Source of the DNA: Hevea brasiliensis
Lineage: Eukaryota > Streptophyta > Magnoliopsida > Malpighiales > Euphorbiaceae
Length of the DNA: 64,000 nucleotides
Assembly: GCF_030052815.1 (NCBI RefSeq)
Contig: NC_079501.1
Coordinates: 86,313,849 to 86,377,848 of the forward strand
Direction: 5' to 3'
The position numbers were made by a program, and so were the translations under genes. Shown one piece after another: positions 33,059 to 44,867 of this stretch (the first letter of the stretch is position 1; every line of letters begins with the position of its first letter). The notes under the pieces were generated by a model, which saw only the letters and a program-made list of their open reading frames with translations, made no database searches and had not been told where the DNA came from.

Positions 33059-34991
33059 TGGTGCCAAATATAAAGAAATATACACTAAAATAAAGTAAAT
33101 GAATTGTTTATGAATTTATGACATTGATATTCTTTACAGTTGTTGATTCTACTTTTATTTGCTAACCTTTCATTTTTGCTAATTTTGGTGATGCTGTATG
33201 TCAATAAACTGAATTTAGCTATTTAAATTTAATAATGCTTAAATTAACTGCCCGTATAGCCTATATACTGACCAGACTGGATAAACGGATATACTAGCAC
33301 TAGGCACCTAGTACCTCAAGCAGTCACACCATCAGTCACAAAGTGTCTCTCGGTGTGCAAACAGTGTGGCTAAAAAGCCATATAGTCAATCTGGTGATAA
33401 GCCAAGTATAATAACACAATACGTATAGCCGTAGGCTATTAAAGTCACAGTGCGGCATAATATGCCGTAAAAATACAGTATGACATAAAGCCATTTACAG
33501 AGTAGCTTTCAGAATCCTATTGGCCTGCCAACCTATCCAAACTAGTCAACTAGGCAAACTAGGGCACATTACAAATTAATTGTTTAATTCTTCATTTTGT
33601 TGAGTTTACTAGTTATCATGTAATTCACAAGTCAATGTAAATGTTGACCTTTTTAGGTACTATGGATAAGTTGATTCTAGCATCAACCTATCACAATTTG
33701 TAATTCAATATGCTGCCAATATAGTGCAATTTACCATTTGTACAAGTTGTTATTCATTGCCAAATTTATTCAAGCATCATTGTATGTAAATGTCAAATTT
33801 TCAATTTTAGTGTGCTAGATTGGTCTAGCTTAATGTCCTATTTCTCTTGGTTTTTAGCTTCTGGTCAAAGAAGCAAAATTGTAGCTCTACGTCTTATTGA
33901 ACTTTTGACACAAATTTCAGGTCATTCTAAGTTGTATAGACCAAGATATGGTCAATTTACTAAAGCTAGACAGATTGCACCTTTAGTGCAAAAATTTGGT
34001 CAATTTTAGGTCACATTTAGTTTTGGCAGTTTTGGTACCCGAAATTGTGCAAGCTGTTTAACTTGGTTTTGGCCATTTCTGGGCTTTGGTGTCTTCATAA
34101 GAATTGTAGCTCTATCTCTAAGCTATCCATGGTAAAAATTTCCGGACATTTGGACCTGTTTTGAGTGAGTTATGGTCATCCTAATGACTACTGTTTATAT
34201 AATCAAAAATCGGGACCTGCACTTACCAATTCCGGATTTTGTCATTTTTAAGGTCAGTTTCTAGGCAGAATTTTGGCAATATTTCTACATGAAAGTTGGC
34301 CTATTTGGTGTCTAGTTTCACCCCCCATTGGCCTCATACCAATTGGGTTCACAGTTTTGCACTTATAGCCTAATTTATGTACTATTAATACACACAACCT
34401 GCATTTGAACATTTCACTTCCAATTTTGACAATTCTCCTCCTCTAAATACTTCAATATTCAATCATAGCACTTCTATATATATTGTACACAATTCCAGCA
34501 AGCATTTTGGGCAGAACACTCAAGTGCTCAATGCACACAATAGACCATTAAAGTTCAACATTTACTTCCACCGAAATCCAACATACCTCAATACCAATAT
34601 TACACATATACTTCCATGGCAACTACACATGCTGCCCACAATTTAACACTATCACATTTCATCAATAAATTACATAAACTCACATACAATTTCATGATAT
34701 TATAGGCTGCCAAACATGGCAGTTTACCAAAGTATCAAAGTCTCATTTTCAAACCCTTAATTCAAGCATTAACATGTACATAATTGGACATTAACCTACT
34801 ACCACTTCCATTTGAGTTAATCAACCTTAGTTCCCATCCATTAGAGGTAAGAAAAACTCAAACACAACAAACTTTCATGGCTGTCAAAAATGGACAAGTT
34901 CATATCTCAATATTTTCTTCCTTTCTCTTCAGCAAACTACTCACCTCAACCTAAACACCAAGTTTACTAAAGCAAGGGAGAGGATTTGGAC

Positions 34992-34997
34992 ACTTAC
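34992..34997 (-). promoter_or_regulatory. Candidate splice donor in E LTR
   Basis: Minus strand AAAAGTG|GTAAGTGTCC. Confidence 0.4.
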
Positions 34998-35857
34998 CAC
35001 TTTTGGAGCTTGTTAAAAATTCACCAAATCTCTTCCTTTTTGTTCCCTATAATCTACCCAAGAGGTGTGGACCAAGTTTAATGAAAGAAATTATAAGGAT
35101 TATGGCATGAAAATGGAAAAACGGAGCTTTGCATGTGGGTGTCAATGGAGCTTTCATGGAGGATTCATTTCGACTAGTTGTGTTCTTGAGGTTGAAGATG
35201 ACTAATTCTACCCAAAAATGACTTAGATAGGTGTTCAAAGACTTGAGTTAGTGGAGCACTAACTTTAATTTTATGTTTAATTATTCAAAGTTTCCTTATT
35301 TGCTCATTTATCTCATTTTATTCACTATTTACATAATATATAACAATTTAATTTTTTTATGACATTTTCAAAGTATAATATCATTTATTTTTAATGGACA
35401 TTGAGGTCAAAAGACAACACTAGGTGTCAAATGACCAAAATGCCCCTCGTCGAGTTGTATTCCCAATTTTTCGGTAACACCGATTTTTGTCTATTTCTCG
35501 ATTTTTTATTTTTCTTTGTACTAATTTTTCTTTGATAATTCTAGTGTCAATTATATTTCAATAAACCTTTATTTATGTCCCAAAATTTAATTCCGAGGGT
35601 TCCCCGCGGTCCTAGGGTCGGCAACGGCCTTCCCGGTGCGGTTACCCATCGCTGCAGTGCCGGCTCGTTTAACTTAGATTCATTTTCTCTCTTTTATTTT
35701 TCTTTAATTTTTCTTGTATTTTCTTTTTATTTATTTCATCATTATATGTCTGTTCACTATCACCGAAGTGTAGTTCCAGACATCTTAACTTGCCTGGACT
35801 AATATTAGGTCACCGGAGCAACAGAACGTACAGAACACGTACAGTGGGGATGTTACA

Positions 35858-35896
35858 ACTCTTCCCCTCTAAATAAAAATTTTGTCCTCAAAATTT
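35858..35896 (-). other. Polypurine tract and inverted repeat of element E
   Basis: Purine tract (TTTAGAGGGGAAGAG, minus) next to the LTR. Upstream stem AAATTTTG-TCCT-CAAAATTT (35877-35896, plus strand) is a perfect 8-bp stem; against A/C/D it has a compensating C:G to T:A pair. Confidence 0.85.
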
Positions 35897-35928
35897 ACCT
35901 GATGTGAAGAGCTGAGGGAACTATTGCC

Positions 35929-36630
35929 TTATTGTCTCCTCGTCTCCCATGTTGCCTCTTTCGTGTTGTGGTGCCTCCATAGGATTTTCACTAGTGGAAT
36001 TGTCTTGTTTCTGAGCTCTTTTACCTCTCGTGCCAAGATTTTAATTGGTTCTTCTTCATATGTCAAGTCAGGTTGTACAACAATTTCTTTTGTTGAGATG
36101 ACATGTGAAGTATCTGATCTGTATTTTCTGAGCATCGAGACATGGAACACATTATGTATCTTGTCTAGCTCAGGTGGTAAGGCTAATATGTAGGCTATTG
36201 GTCCCACACGTTTAATAATTTCATATGGGCCAATAAACCTAGGGCTTAATTTTCCCTTTTTCTCGAATCTCAACACTTTCTTCCACGGTGATACTTTGAG
36301 AAATACCTTCTCGCCAACTTTATACTCAATGTCCTTTCTTTTCAAGTCAGCATAAGATTTCTGTCGGTCTGAGGCAACTTTCAAATTGGCCTTTATCAGT
36401 TTCACCTTTTCCTCTGTCTGTTTTATCAGGTCTGGCCCCACTAACTTATCTTCACCCAATTCAGTCCAACATACAGGTGTTCTGCATTTTCTCCCATACA
36501 GTGCTTCATAGGGTGCCATCTGTATGCTAGCTTGATAGCTATTGTTGTATGCAAATTCTGCCAGTAGAAGGTATCTGTCCCAGCTTCCCTCAAACTCAAT
36601 AACACAACTTCTTAGCATATCCACGAGGAC
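35929..36630 (-). pseudogene. Element E integrase C-terminal part and chromodomain-like tail
   Basis: Starts just after the integrase intron. Contains [86 protein letters not shown], and a chromodomain-like tail ending EATWETRRQ at a TAA, shorter than the tails of A and C by about ten residues, probably through an indel. In frame with the upstream part only if the 79-bp intron is removed. Confidence 0.9.
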
Positions 36631-36709
36631 CTTTCCATATGTTCGGTTATTATTATCATTATCAGTTCAATTTATTGTTTACAATAATTCAATGAGTTTC
36701 AAAATTTAC
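36631..36709 (-). other. Candidate spliceosomal intron in E integrase (79 bp)
   Basis: Minus strand CTAG|GTAAATTTTG ... ATGGAAAG|GTCCTCG. The length (79) is not a multiple of three and removing it restores the integrase frame. Same position as the 74-bp intron of B0; inner sequence diverged, AT-rich. Confidence 0.72.
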
Positions 36710-37400
36710 CTAGATTATTCTTTCTGGTTGTCCATCCGTCTGAGGATGAAAAGTCGTACTAAAATGGAGTTGTGTGCCCAAGGATTCTTGTAATTTCTTC
36801 CAAATTCTAGATGTAAACCTCGGGTCTCTATCAGATATAATGGAAAGTGGAATTCCAAGTAGTCTAACTATTTCACTGATATACAATTTTGCTAGCTTTT
36901 CCAGTGAGTAATCAGTTCTGACTGGCAGAAAATGTGCTGATTTGGTCAACCTATCCACAATCACCCATACAGCATCATGCTTCTTCTGAGTGAGAGGTAG
37001 ACCACTGACAAAGTCCATAGTGACTCGGTCCCATTTCCATTCAGGTATGTTTATAGGCTGTAACAAACCTGATGGAACTTGATGTTCTGCTTTTACTTAC
37101 TGACATGTCAAGCATCTAGTTACATAATCAGCTATGTCCTTCTTTATACCTGGCCACCAGTATCAAAGTTTCAGGTCATGGTACATTTTTGTGCTTCCTG
37201 GGTACATGGCATACACACTATTATGTGCTTCTCTCAGAATACTGGTTTTCAACTCTTTATCATCTGGTACACACACTCTTTCTTTATAATACAGGCACCC
37301 ATTTTCTTTCACTTCATATTCAATTTCCTTTCCTTCAGTGATTTTGCCCATAACAGCCATTAATTTCTCATCTGTCTTCTGCTCATCCTATATCTGTTGT
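36710..37400 (-). pseudogene. Element E integrase zinc-binding and catalytic domains
   Basis: Seen: HNSVYAMYPGS and RCLTCQ zinc-site pieces (the second His is shifted: MYPGS for MHPGS), TMDFVSGLP (first Asp), IISDRDPRF (second Asp), HPQTDGQPERII (catalytic Glu). Stops: at 37161-37163 (Trp or Tyr region), 37098-37100 (CAG to TAG type) and 36710-36712 (TAG for Gln at the intron edge). Missing the second zinc His and with stops, it is inactive. Confidence 0.88.
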
Positions 37401-38660
37401 AACAGATTCGGCTTCACTTGCAACTCAGCCAAAATAACTCCGTCATGAGTTAAGGACAGTTGGGCATTCAGAGATCTTAATGCTACAATAGATTTTCTGC
37501 TTAAGGCATCAGCGACTACGTTTGCCTTCCCAGGGTGGTAATCAATCACATAATCATAATCTTTTAGAAATTCAATCCATCGCCTCTGTCTCTAATTAAG
37601 TTCCTTCTGGGTTGGTAGATACTTCAGACTCTTATGGTCTGTGTATATGTAGCATTTTTGTCCATACAAGTAGTGCCTCCATATCTTCAATGTGAAGATA
37701 ATTGCTGCTAACTCCAAATCATGAGTATGGTAATTCTTTTCATGTGGCCTTAACTGCCTAGAAGCATATGCGACCACTTTCCCTTTTTGCATGAGTACAC
37801 ACCCTAACCCATTATGTGAGGCATCACTGTAGACTACGAAGTCCTTTCCCGAAACTGGCTGTGTTAACACTGGTGCCTCTGTCAACATAGCCTTCAGCCT
37901 CTCAAAACTGGCTTGACACTTGTCATTCTAGTCAAATTTCATATTCTTATGTAGTAATTTGGTCATTGGAGCAGTTATCAGGGAAAATCCCTTTACAAAT
38001 CTTCTATAATATCCAGCTAACCCCAAGAAACTTCTGATCTCAGTTGTATTTCTGGGAGGCTTCCATTCCATCACTGCTTCAATCTTCTTAGGATCCACTC
38101 TAATCCCTTTAGCTGATACTACATGTCTAAGGAATGCAATCTCATTCAACCAGAACTCACACTTGGACAATTTAGCATATAGTTTCTTCTCTTTTAGAGT
38201 CTGTAGAACAAATCTCAAATGCTCATCATGTTCTGCTTTATCCTTGGAATACACCTGGATGTCATCAATGAAGACCACTACGAACCGATCTAAATATGGA
38301 TGGAAGATACGATTCATAAGGTCCATGAATGCTGCTGGAGCATTTATTAACCCAAATGGCATCACCAGGAATTCATAATGCCCATACCGGGTTCTAAATA
38401 CAGTCTTAGGCACATCTGCATCCTTAACCCTTAGCTGATGATACCCTGATCTGAGATCAATCTTAGAAAACACACCGGCTCCCTTCAACGTATCAAACAG
38501 ATCATCAATTCTAGGCAACGGATACTTGTTCTTCACTTTTACCTTGTTTAACTGTCGGTAGCCAACACATAACCTCAGTGTCCCATCTTTTTTCTTTACA
38601 AACAGTACCAGAGCTCCCCATGGTGACACACTGGGGCGTATGAACCCCTTGTCTAGTAAT
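37401..38660 (-). pseudogene. Element E RT and RNase H
   Basis: [77 protein letters not shown] with both active-site Asp, and [16 protein letters not shown]. RNase [40 protein letters not shown], so all four acids are kept. Stops at 37925-37927, 37592 region (Leu/Gln), 38664-38672 and near 37389. Phase is constant, so decay is mainly by point stops. Confidence 0.9.
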
Positions 38661-39337
38661 TCTTATAGCTAGATTTTTAACTCTTTCAATTCAATAGGTG
38701 CCATCCTATACGAAGCAATTGAAATTGGAGCTATACTCGGTATAATCTCAATAGCAAATTCAACTTCCCTTTCTGGTGGCAAACTAGGCAATTCCTCAGG
38801 AAATACCTCAGAGAAATCCCTTACTGTGGGTATGTCAGACAAGTCAAATTTACCCTGCCTAGTGTCAACCACATGTGCCAGATAGGCTTCACACCCTTTT
38901 CTCAACCATCTCCTTGCAACTGTAGCTGAGATTATATTGGACAAGAAATCTGTCCTTTCACCCACCACTGTTATTTCTTCATTCTCAGCAGTTTTCAAAT
39001 TGATTCTCTTCAATTTACAATCTACTATTGCCTGATGATGGGATAACCAATCCATTCCCAAAATCACATCAAACTCATGGAAAGGCAGTTCGATTAAGTC
39101 TGCTGAGAACTCTTTTCCTTGAATCTTTAATGGACAGCCCTTATACACCTTGTTTACTACCACACTGTGGCCTAGCGGACTTGTGACCAGGATGTCTTGG
39201 CCATTTTCCTCTACTGGTATTCCCTTTTCTACAGGCAGCTTGATACAAATATATGAATTAGTAGATCCAGGATCTACTAATGCATGCACAAAAGTATTAT
39301 AGATGAGGAACATACCCTTGATAACATCTGGAGCATC
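38661..39337 (-). pseudogene. Element E protease
   Basis: ALVDPGSTNSYI gives the DPGS active site (near 39268-39280). ILVTSPLGHSVVVNKVYKGCPL, FDVILGMDWL.H and [14 protein letters not shown] follow, as in A and C. Ends in the linker before RT (LPPEREVEFAIEI, YRMAPIELKEL), then two stops near 38664-38672. A stop at 39338 separates it from the gag tail. Confidence 0.88.
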
Positions 39338-39729
39338 CTATTCCTCCTGTGCCCTTATAGCATAGGCTCCGGCTAGTTTTCTACCTTGTGCTCTACCCAC
39401 AGACTCTGATATAGGTTTTTGTGAAGTACCAGCTGCCTCAGCCTTACCCATCTTTCTAGCCCTTGGAGCTGGAGGGGCAGGCCTATCAGTTGATACCGGA
39501 GTAGATGTAGTAGTTTTGCGCGGACAATCTCGGATTAGATGGTCTGTAGACCCACACCGTAAACAAGCACCTATCATCCTCCAACATTCCCCATTATGCC
39601 ATTTTTGGCAATGTAGGGAAGCAACAGATACTGTTGGGGCTGGTCCCCTGAACCCTGTCCCTGGAGAGCTAGCCACTGAAGGTGTGGACTGGCCTCTCCT
39701 CTGTGAAAACTGAGATTTGGGCCTCTGTG
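39338..39729 (-). pseudogene. gag: Element E gag C-terminus with zinc knuckles
   Basis: Starts abruptly at the D insertion. Shows a Ser/Pro/Thr-rich linker, a Cys-rich pre-knuckle CQKWHNGECW, and the knuckle CLRCGSTDHLIRDC (C-X2-C-X4-H-X4-C). The rest of gag lies right of the window. Confidence 0.85.
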
Positions 39730-40404
39730 TGTCACACCTTACCCCTCTGTAAGGCATAACATGATCCCGTAGAATACTTAATGAACTACCGAACTTCACC
39801 TACCGATAATTCATTAAGTACCCTACAAGGGATTTTAAAACAATTTTCTTACATTTTGGAAGTGGTGAGCATTTTGGTAGGAATTAAAAACCATTTATTC
39901 AAAGTTTAAATACTAGTAAAAATTTTTATCCATTTTAATTTTGCCGCAAATTTTATAAAAATTTTGACAGATTTCCGTTTGTAATTAGAGAAAACAGTTC
40001 TTCAAATACCTGTGAAAAACACTTCCAAAAATTTTTAACAACTCCCAACCTCCAATAAATCTCAATCAACTCAATTCAAATCACTTCGAAGTAATTCCAC
40101 AACACAAACCAAAATTCATCATCTCAAAATATTTAATACTTCATTCATAAGGCACAAAACATGAAATTCATATGTACAAATATTAAATTTACAGAAGAAA
40201 ATCCAAAAATAATATTATTACAATTTATTTTACAACTGCTCAACTTACATTGATACATACAACATTTCTATATTTACATCAAAACTATCTACAAGGGTAT
40301 AAAATAATACCCGTACAAAATGATCGATGTGGTCCACAATTTGATAGCAGCTCACTCTGCTGCTTTCTCCTTGCTCTTATCTGCGACAGCAAAATAAGCT
40401 ATCG

Positions 40405-40424
40405 CTGAGTATAAACATACTCAG
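40405..40424 (-). other. Conserved LTR stem-loop, element D copy
   Basis: CTGAGTAT-AAAC-ATACTCAG, perfect 8-bp stem, flanked by GCTATCG and TGGTGCACAA. Confidence 0.68.
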
Positions 40425-42297
40425 TGGTGCACAATAAAAATTTAAAATGCGATACATAAATCATTCATTGATGAAACACAATTTGAATACTTCTCAATCA
40501 CATTTCACAAATATCAAAGCTCATAACAAACTCCATTTAGTCAAATAATTTATTAAACACAGTGATGCCAAAATCATAACCAACTTAAGCCATGACACAA
40601 AATTTCCTATCAATGCCGTGTTGTACACCACGACAAAGCAATCTCAACCCCATTAATCGAAATCAACGAGGGAGGTGGCTAGCTAGCTAATGAGTACTCA
40701 TCCGATCTCAACCTCAACTGGCAAGCCAGAAAGGGAGGAAAATAAACGATCTCAACCCCACAAATGGAGGAGGAATAATGTGATACTGTCATGCTAAGTG
40801 TGAATATAAAATCAATTCAAAACAATTTATTCAAACAATTTATGAGAAATCTGATCAATTTCCAAAGTCACATTTACGATTATAAAATGGCAACACAGTA
40901 CATAATTAATCACAGAAGTCAAATTTTTTAGAATAAAATATTTAAACAAGTATTATTGTGCACAGACCTCACGTGAGTCGCCTCTAGGCCTTGACTCAGT
41001 CTCTCAGAGCTTCCAAGTCTTTTTCAGCTGAAACACACAATTTCATAGTATTTCAGTACCATAACTTAGCATAAATCCAAAAATAAATTTCACTTCATTT
41101 TTACTTAGCTTTAATGTGCTAATTTCGACGTTCTCGGAGTTTTTGTGTTTCGGGTTACTATTCACTACACTATTTAAGTCAAAGTGTTGACCTTTTAAGG
41201 CTTAATAGGTATGGGAACTCCAACTTCACCCACATACCATATTTTGGTCATTAAATTTGTTAGTTTTGTTCATTTTCTCAAAGCTTAAGTCCTTCAAGCA
41301 AAATTGTCAAATTTTCAGTTTTTGTGCTCCAGTTGCACTGTTCCATTGGTCAATCTACTGTTAGAATTTGGCAAACCTTCCTTCATAGAAAATGTTCCTT
41401 ATTGTCTTAAGTTTATTCTCATTTTTTGGATCACCCCAATTGGAGTTTTGTAGCTCATGTTATGGCCATTTAAACCAGGGCTGCCGGATTGAAAACAACC
41501 CAGATTTTCTGGGCAATTTTGGTGCTGGCAGATTTGGGTCACCAACTTGGGGTGGCCAAATGGCTTGGTTTCTGGCAGAATTTGGACTTGTGTTCTTCAT
41601 GAAAGTTTTAGGTCTATATCTCATCTAACCACTGGTAAAATTTCAGGTCAATTTGACCTGCCTAGCTCGAGTTATGACTAAATGAACAAACACTGTTCAT
41701 TTGGTCAGTTTGTACAGTGGCAGACTGCACTTATCCAACTTTGGTCAATTTGTTCACTAGGTTTTAGTCACTTTTTGGGCATAGTTCCTAAATGAATATT
41801 GTGTCATTTTATGTCTATTTTCATCCCCAATTGGTGCCATATCAATTGGACTTGTAAAATTTCAGTTTTGGTCCTTCAAAGTTGACTTGGTCATGCTGCC
41901 AGCAGTATGACCATTCACCCTCCGAATTTGGCTTCACTTCCAACAATTCAAACACAACTCATCTGGTCACAATTGACTATTTTTCACTTCACAATAGGTC
42001 AAACATGCCATTTACTCATTTCTTGCATTTTTGGTTCACAAACCCTAAGTCCCAAAACCCTAACTCACTTAATTGTTGCAATTAACTAAATTCAAAGCTC
42101 TCAACTATAATCAATCAACTAAATAAGGTTTTTAAACTCATTCAAACCCATTAAATTCATGCAAATCATGGTCCCCTTCAAGCTGGCCGAAAATTCAATA
42201 GTGCTCCTTCCCCCATATTTTCATTTCATTTAATTAATTCTAAGCTCATTTCAACAATCAATTAGGCATTTAAAATGGAAAAATAACAAGTTAACAT

Positions 42298-42303
42298 ACT
42301 AAC
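42298..42303 (-). promoter_or_regulatory. Candidate splice donor in D LTR
   Basis: Minus strand GTTGAG|GTTAGTATG; one base off GTAAGT. Confidence 0.35.
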
Positions 42304-43193
42304 CTCAACTTAAACACCAAATCTTCAATTGTTCTCCTTCTTTCTTCTTCCCTTTTTGTTCTTAGGTTGAGATTACAAGTTCTAGTGAGGTTTTTAGGGG
42401 AGTTATGTAGATTGAATGAAGGAATTTAAGCTTAGATATAAGCTTAGATGCAGGATTTTCATGGAGGAAATTGGGAGGATGTGGGGCGGCATAAGGGAGG
42501 AAGAAGATAACTATTAAATTTTTTTTTCTTTTCTTTTCTTTATGCATTTTGGCTTATGGAAGACCACAAAATCCAAATTAATTAATCAAATTAATTAATT
42601 TAGTTATGGTATCATGCATGAGGTCATGCATGATGTCATCACCTTTTTACTTTTTGATTTTTCTCTCTTTTTTTTATATTTTTCTATTAGTTCTTTAATT
42701 TAATTCTCGATCCCGAAATTTTCTTTTCTCCGATTTTATTTGACAGTTAGGTCAGGAGTCAGCTCTCGGGGTTAATTGACCAAATTGTCCCTCGCCGGTT
42801 CATCCCGGTTTGCAAATAATTTCATATTTCTTCCGGCTCCCTGACCTAATTATTTGACTGGCTTAACAATTCTTTTTCGTGATTTTCTCTTTTCCACTGT
42901 GTTCATGAAGGTCCTAAGGACCGCAACGTCACATTTTACGGTTCAAAATTTGAGTTTAAAACGACTTCGCAGTCGTTCCCGAGGAGGTCATCCATCGCTG
43001 TGACTCTCGGCTCGTTTAACCTCTTATGTTCTGTTTTTCTTATTTATAGTTAACTAATTGAACATTACTAATTATTTGTATTTATGGCTTCTCTAGTTGT
43101 CTTAAGTATGGTTCTAATCCCCTTAATTTTCTGGACCGACACCGGTCACCGGAACAGTGAAATCTACCAGGCTATGCAAACAGAGGTGTTACA

Positions 43194-43231
43194 ATTCTCC
43201 CCCCCTTAAAATAAATTTCGTCTCGAAATTT
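43194..43231 (-). other. Polypurine tract and inverted repeat of element D
   Basis: Tract with seven G (minus strand) at 43194-43210; stem AAATTTCG/CGAAATTT at 43213-43231. Confidence 0.9.
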
Positions 43232-43241
43232 TTACCTGGTA

Positions 43242-43283
43242 TCAATCTCTGAACAGCTGTGGGTGTTGTCTTCTCATGTCCTC
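43242..43283 (-). pseudogene. Last codons of element D polyprotein
   Basis: Encodes the end of the chromodomain-like tail (RRQHPQLFRD, stop TGA at 43242-43244), cut off by the insertion of C; the preceding codons are at 59365 onward. A small indel lies at the junction region. Confidence 0.85.
43279..43283. repeat. Target-site duplication of element C, left copy
   Basis: TCCTC, identical to 59360-59364. Confidence 0.94.
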
Positions 43284-43588
43284 TGTAACACCCCTAAGTT
43301 CGGTAGTGTGTTTTATTGCTCCGGTGACCAGTGTTGTCCGGACAGCTAGGATGCCTAGAACCACACTTCAATATGAGTGAGGAGACATAAAATAATGAAA
43401 TACAAGAAAAGAAAATACAAGAAAAACAAAGGAAAAATCATAGCAAAGAAATGTAACCAAGTTAAGCGAGCCAGAAACCCTAGCGATGGGTGACCGCACC
43501 GGGAAGTCACGGCGTGGACCGTTGACTAGCTACTGATCATGGAACCCTGGAAAATATTTTTAGGACTCCAATAAATATTTATTGAAGT

Positions 43589-43598
43589 ATATATATAT
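43589..43598 (+). promoter_or_regulatory. Possible TATA box of element C LTR
   Basis: GAAGTATATATATATCATT, at the same distance from the LTR start as the TATA-like word of A. Tentative. Confidence 0.33.
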
Positions 43599-43974
43599 CA
43601 TTAGAAATATCAAGGAGAAATTAAATAATTAGTACAAAGAAAAGTGAGAAATCGAAAAACAGACAAAACCCGGTGTTACCGAAAAATCGGGAATGCAACC
43701 CGAACAGGGGCATTATGGTCAACCGACATCCCGAATTGTCTTTTGACCTAAAAGTCCATTAAAAATAAATAATATTACACTTAGAAAATAAAATGAAAAA
43801 TTAATTTGGTGGTACCTAAAGTAAATAACAAGAATTAAGGGTTTAATGTGGGATAAAGGGAAATTAAACTTATAATATGATTAATTGGTGTGAGTGGGCC
43901 ACTAATGAATAAAATAAAAACATAATGGGGCAGCTGTAATTCCATTATACAAGCAGAAATGTTCATCTTCTCCA

Positions 43975-43979
43975 TTTCC
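43975..43979. repeat. Target-site duplication of S2, left copy
   Basis: TTTCC, identical to 48052-48056. Confidence 0.92.
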
Positions 43980-44861
43980 TGTAACACCCCTAAGTTCGGT
44001 AGTGCGTTCTGCTGCTCCGGTGACCAGTGTTGTCCGGACAGCTAGGATGCCTAGAACTACACTTCAATATGAGTGGGGAGACATAAAATAATGAAATACA
44101 AGAAAAGAGAATAAAAGAAAAACAAAGGAAAAATAATAGCAAAGAAATGTAACCAAGTTAAGCGAGACGGAAACCTAGCGATGGGTGACCGCACCGGGAA
44201 GTCACGGCGTGGACCGTTGACTAGCCCTGGACTGCGGGGAACCCTGGAAAACATTTTTAGGACTTAAATAGACCCTTATAGAAGAATAAATATCATTAGA
44301 AAGATCAAAGAAAAATTAAATAATTAGTACAAAGAAAAGTGAGAAATCGAAAAACGGACAAAACCCGGTATTACCGAAAAATCGGGAATACAACCCGAAC
44401 AGGGGCATTATGGTCATTTGACACCCCGAATTGTCTTTTGACCTAAATTTCCATTAAAAATAAATAGTATTACACTTAGAAAATAAAATGAAAAATTAAA
44501 TTGGTGGTACCTAAAATAAATAGTGGAAATTATGGGTTAAATGTGGAATAAATGAACCATTACCTTATTATATGATTTAATCTTTGTTAGTGGACCACTA
44601 AAGATTTAATTAAACATAAAAAGGTGCTGATGCAAGTCCACTAACCAGCTGAACTTCATCTTCCTCAAAGTTATCTCAACATTGCCGTGAATGAAGGTGA
44701 GAGGAAACTCCATAGCCATTTTTCATGCAAGCTTTCTTAACTCTCCATTTCAACCCCAAATCACCTAGGGTTCTTCATTAAACTTTGTCTACACATCACA
44801 AGGAAGATATTGATACCAAATTTGAGAAGTTTGGTGAAGGTTTAGCAAGTTACAATCAAAG

Positions 44862-44867
44862 GTAAGT
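44862..44867 (+). promoter_or_regulatory. Candidate splice donor in S2
   Basis: CAAAG|GTAAGTTTAC. Confidence 0.4.

Larger units (their letters stand above)
32450..35857 (-). repeat. 3' LTR of element E
   Basis: 3408 bp; minus strand TGTAACATCCCC...GGGGTGTTACA, so its two ends form an 11-bp inverted repeat with one mismatch. No gene inside. Has the U3 motif (35463-35482, one stem base changed), donor motif and stem-loop. Confidence 0.93.
32450..39729 (-). mobile_element. Element E: Tekay/Del-like chromovirus, visible 3' part
   Basis: Minus-strand element inserted in the Tat RT gene. 3' LTR 32450-35857, coding region 35929-39729, then interrupted by D at 39730 within gag. Its 5' half and 5' LTR must lie right of the window, beyond D. 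The left flank is GTAAG; the matching right flank is out of view. Proteins resemble B0. Confidence 0.92.
39730..43193 (-). repeat. 3' LTR of element D
   Basis: 3464 bp; minus strand TGTAACACCTCTG...AGGTGTGACA. Little in common with the A/C LTR except termini, donor region, the stem-loop with its flanks and scattered blocks; lacks the CGGT..ACCG U3 hairpin. No gene inside. Confidence 0.92.
43284..43979 (+). repeat. 5' LTR of element C, first part
   Basis: TGTAACACCCC start, U3 double hairpin at 43671-43690, broken by S2 at 43980. Compared with the 3' LTR it is near-identical except garbling at 43529-43543 where the twin (56035-56051) has CCCTGGACTGCGG. Confidence 0.95.
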
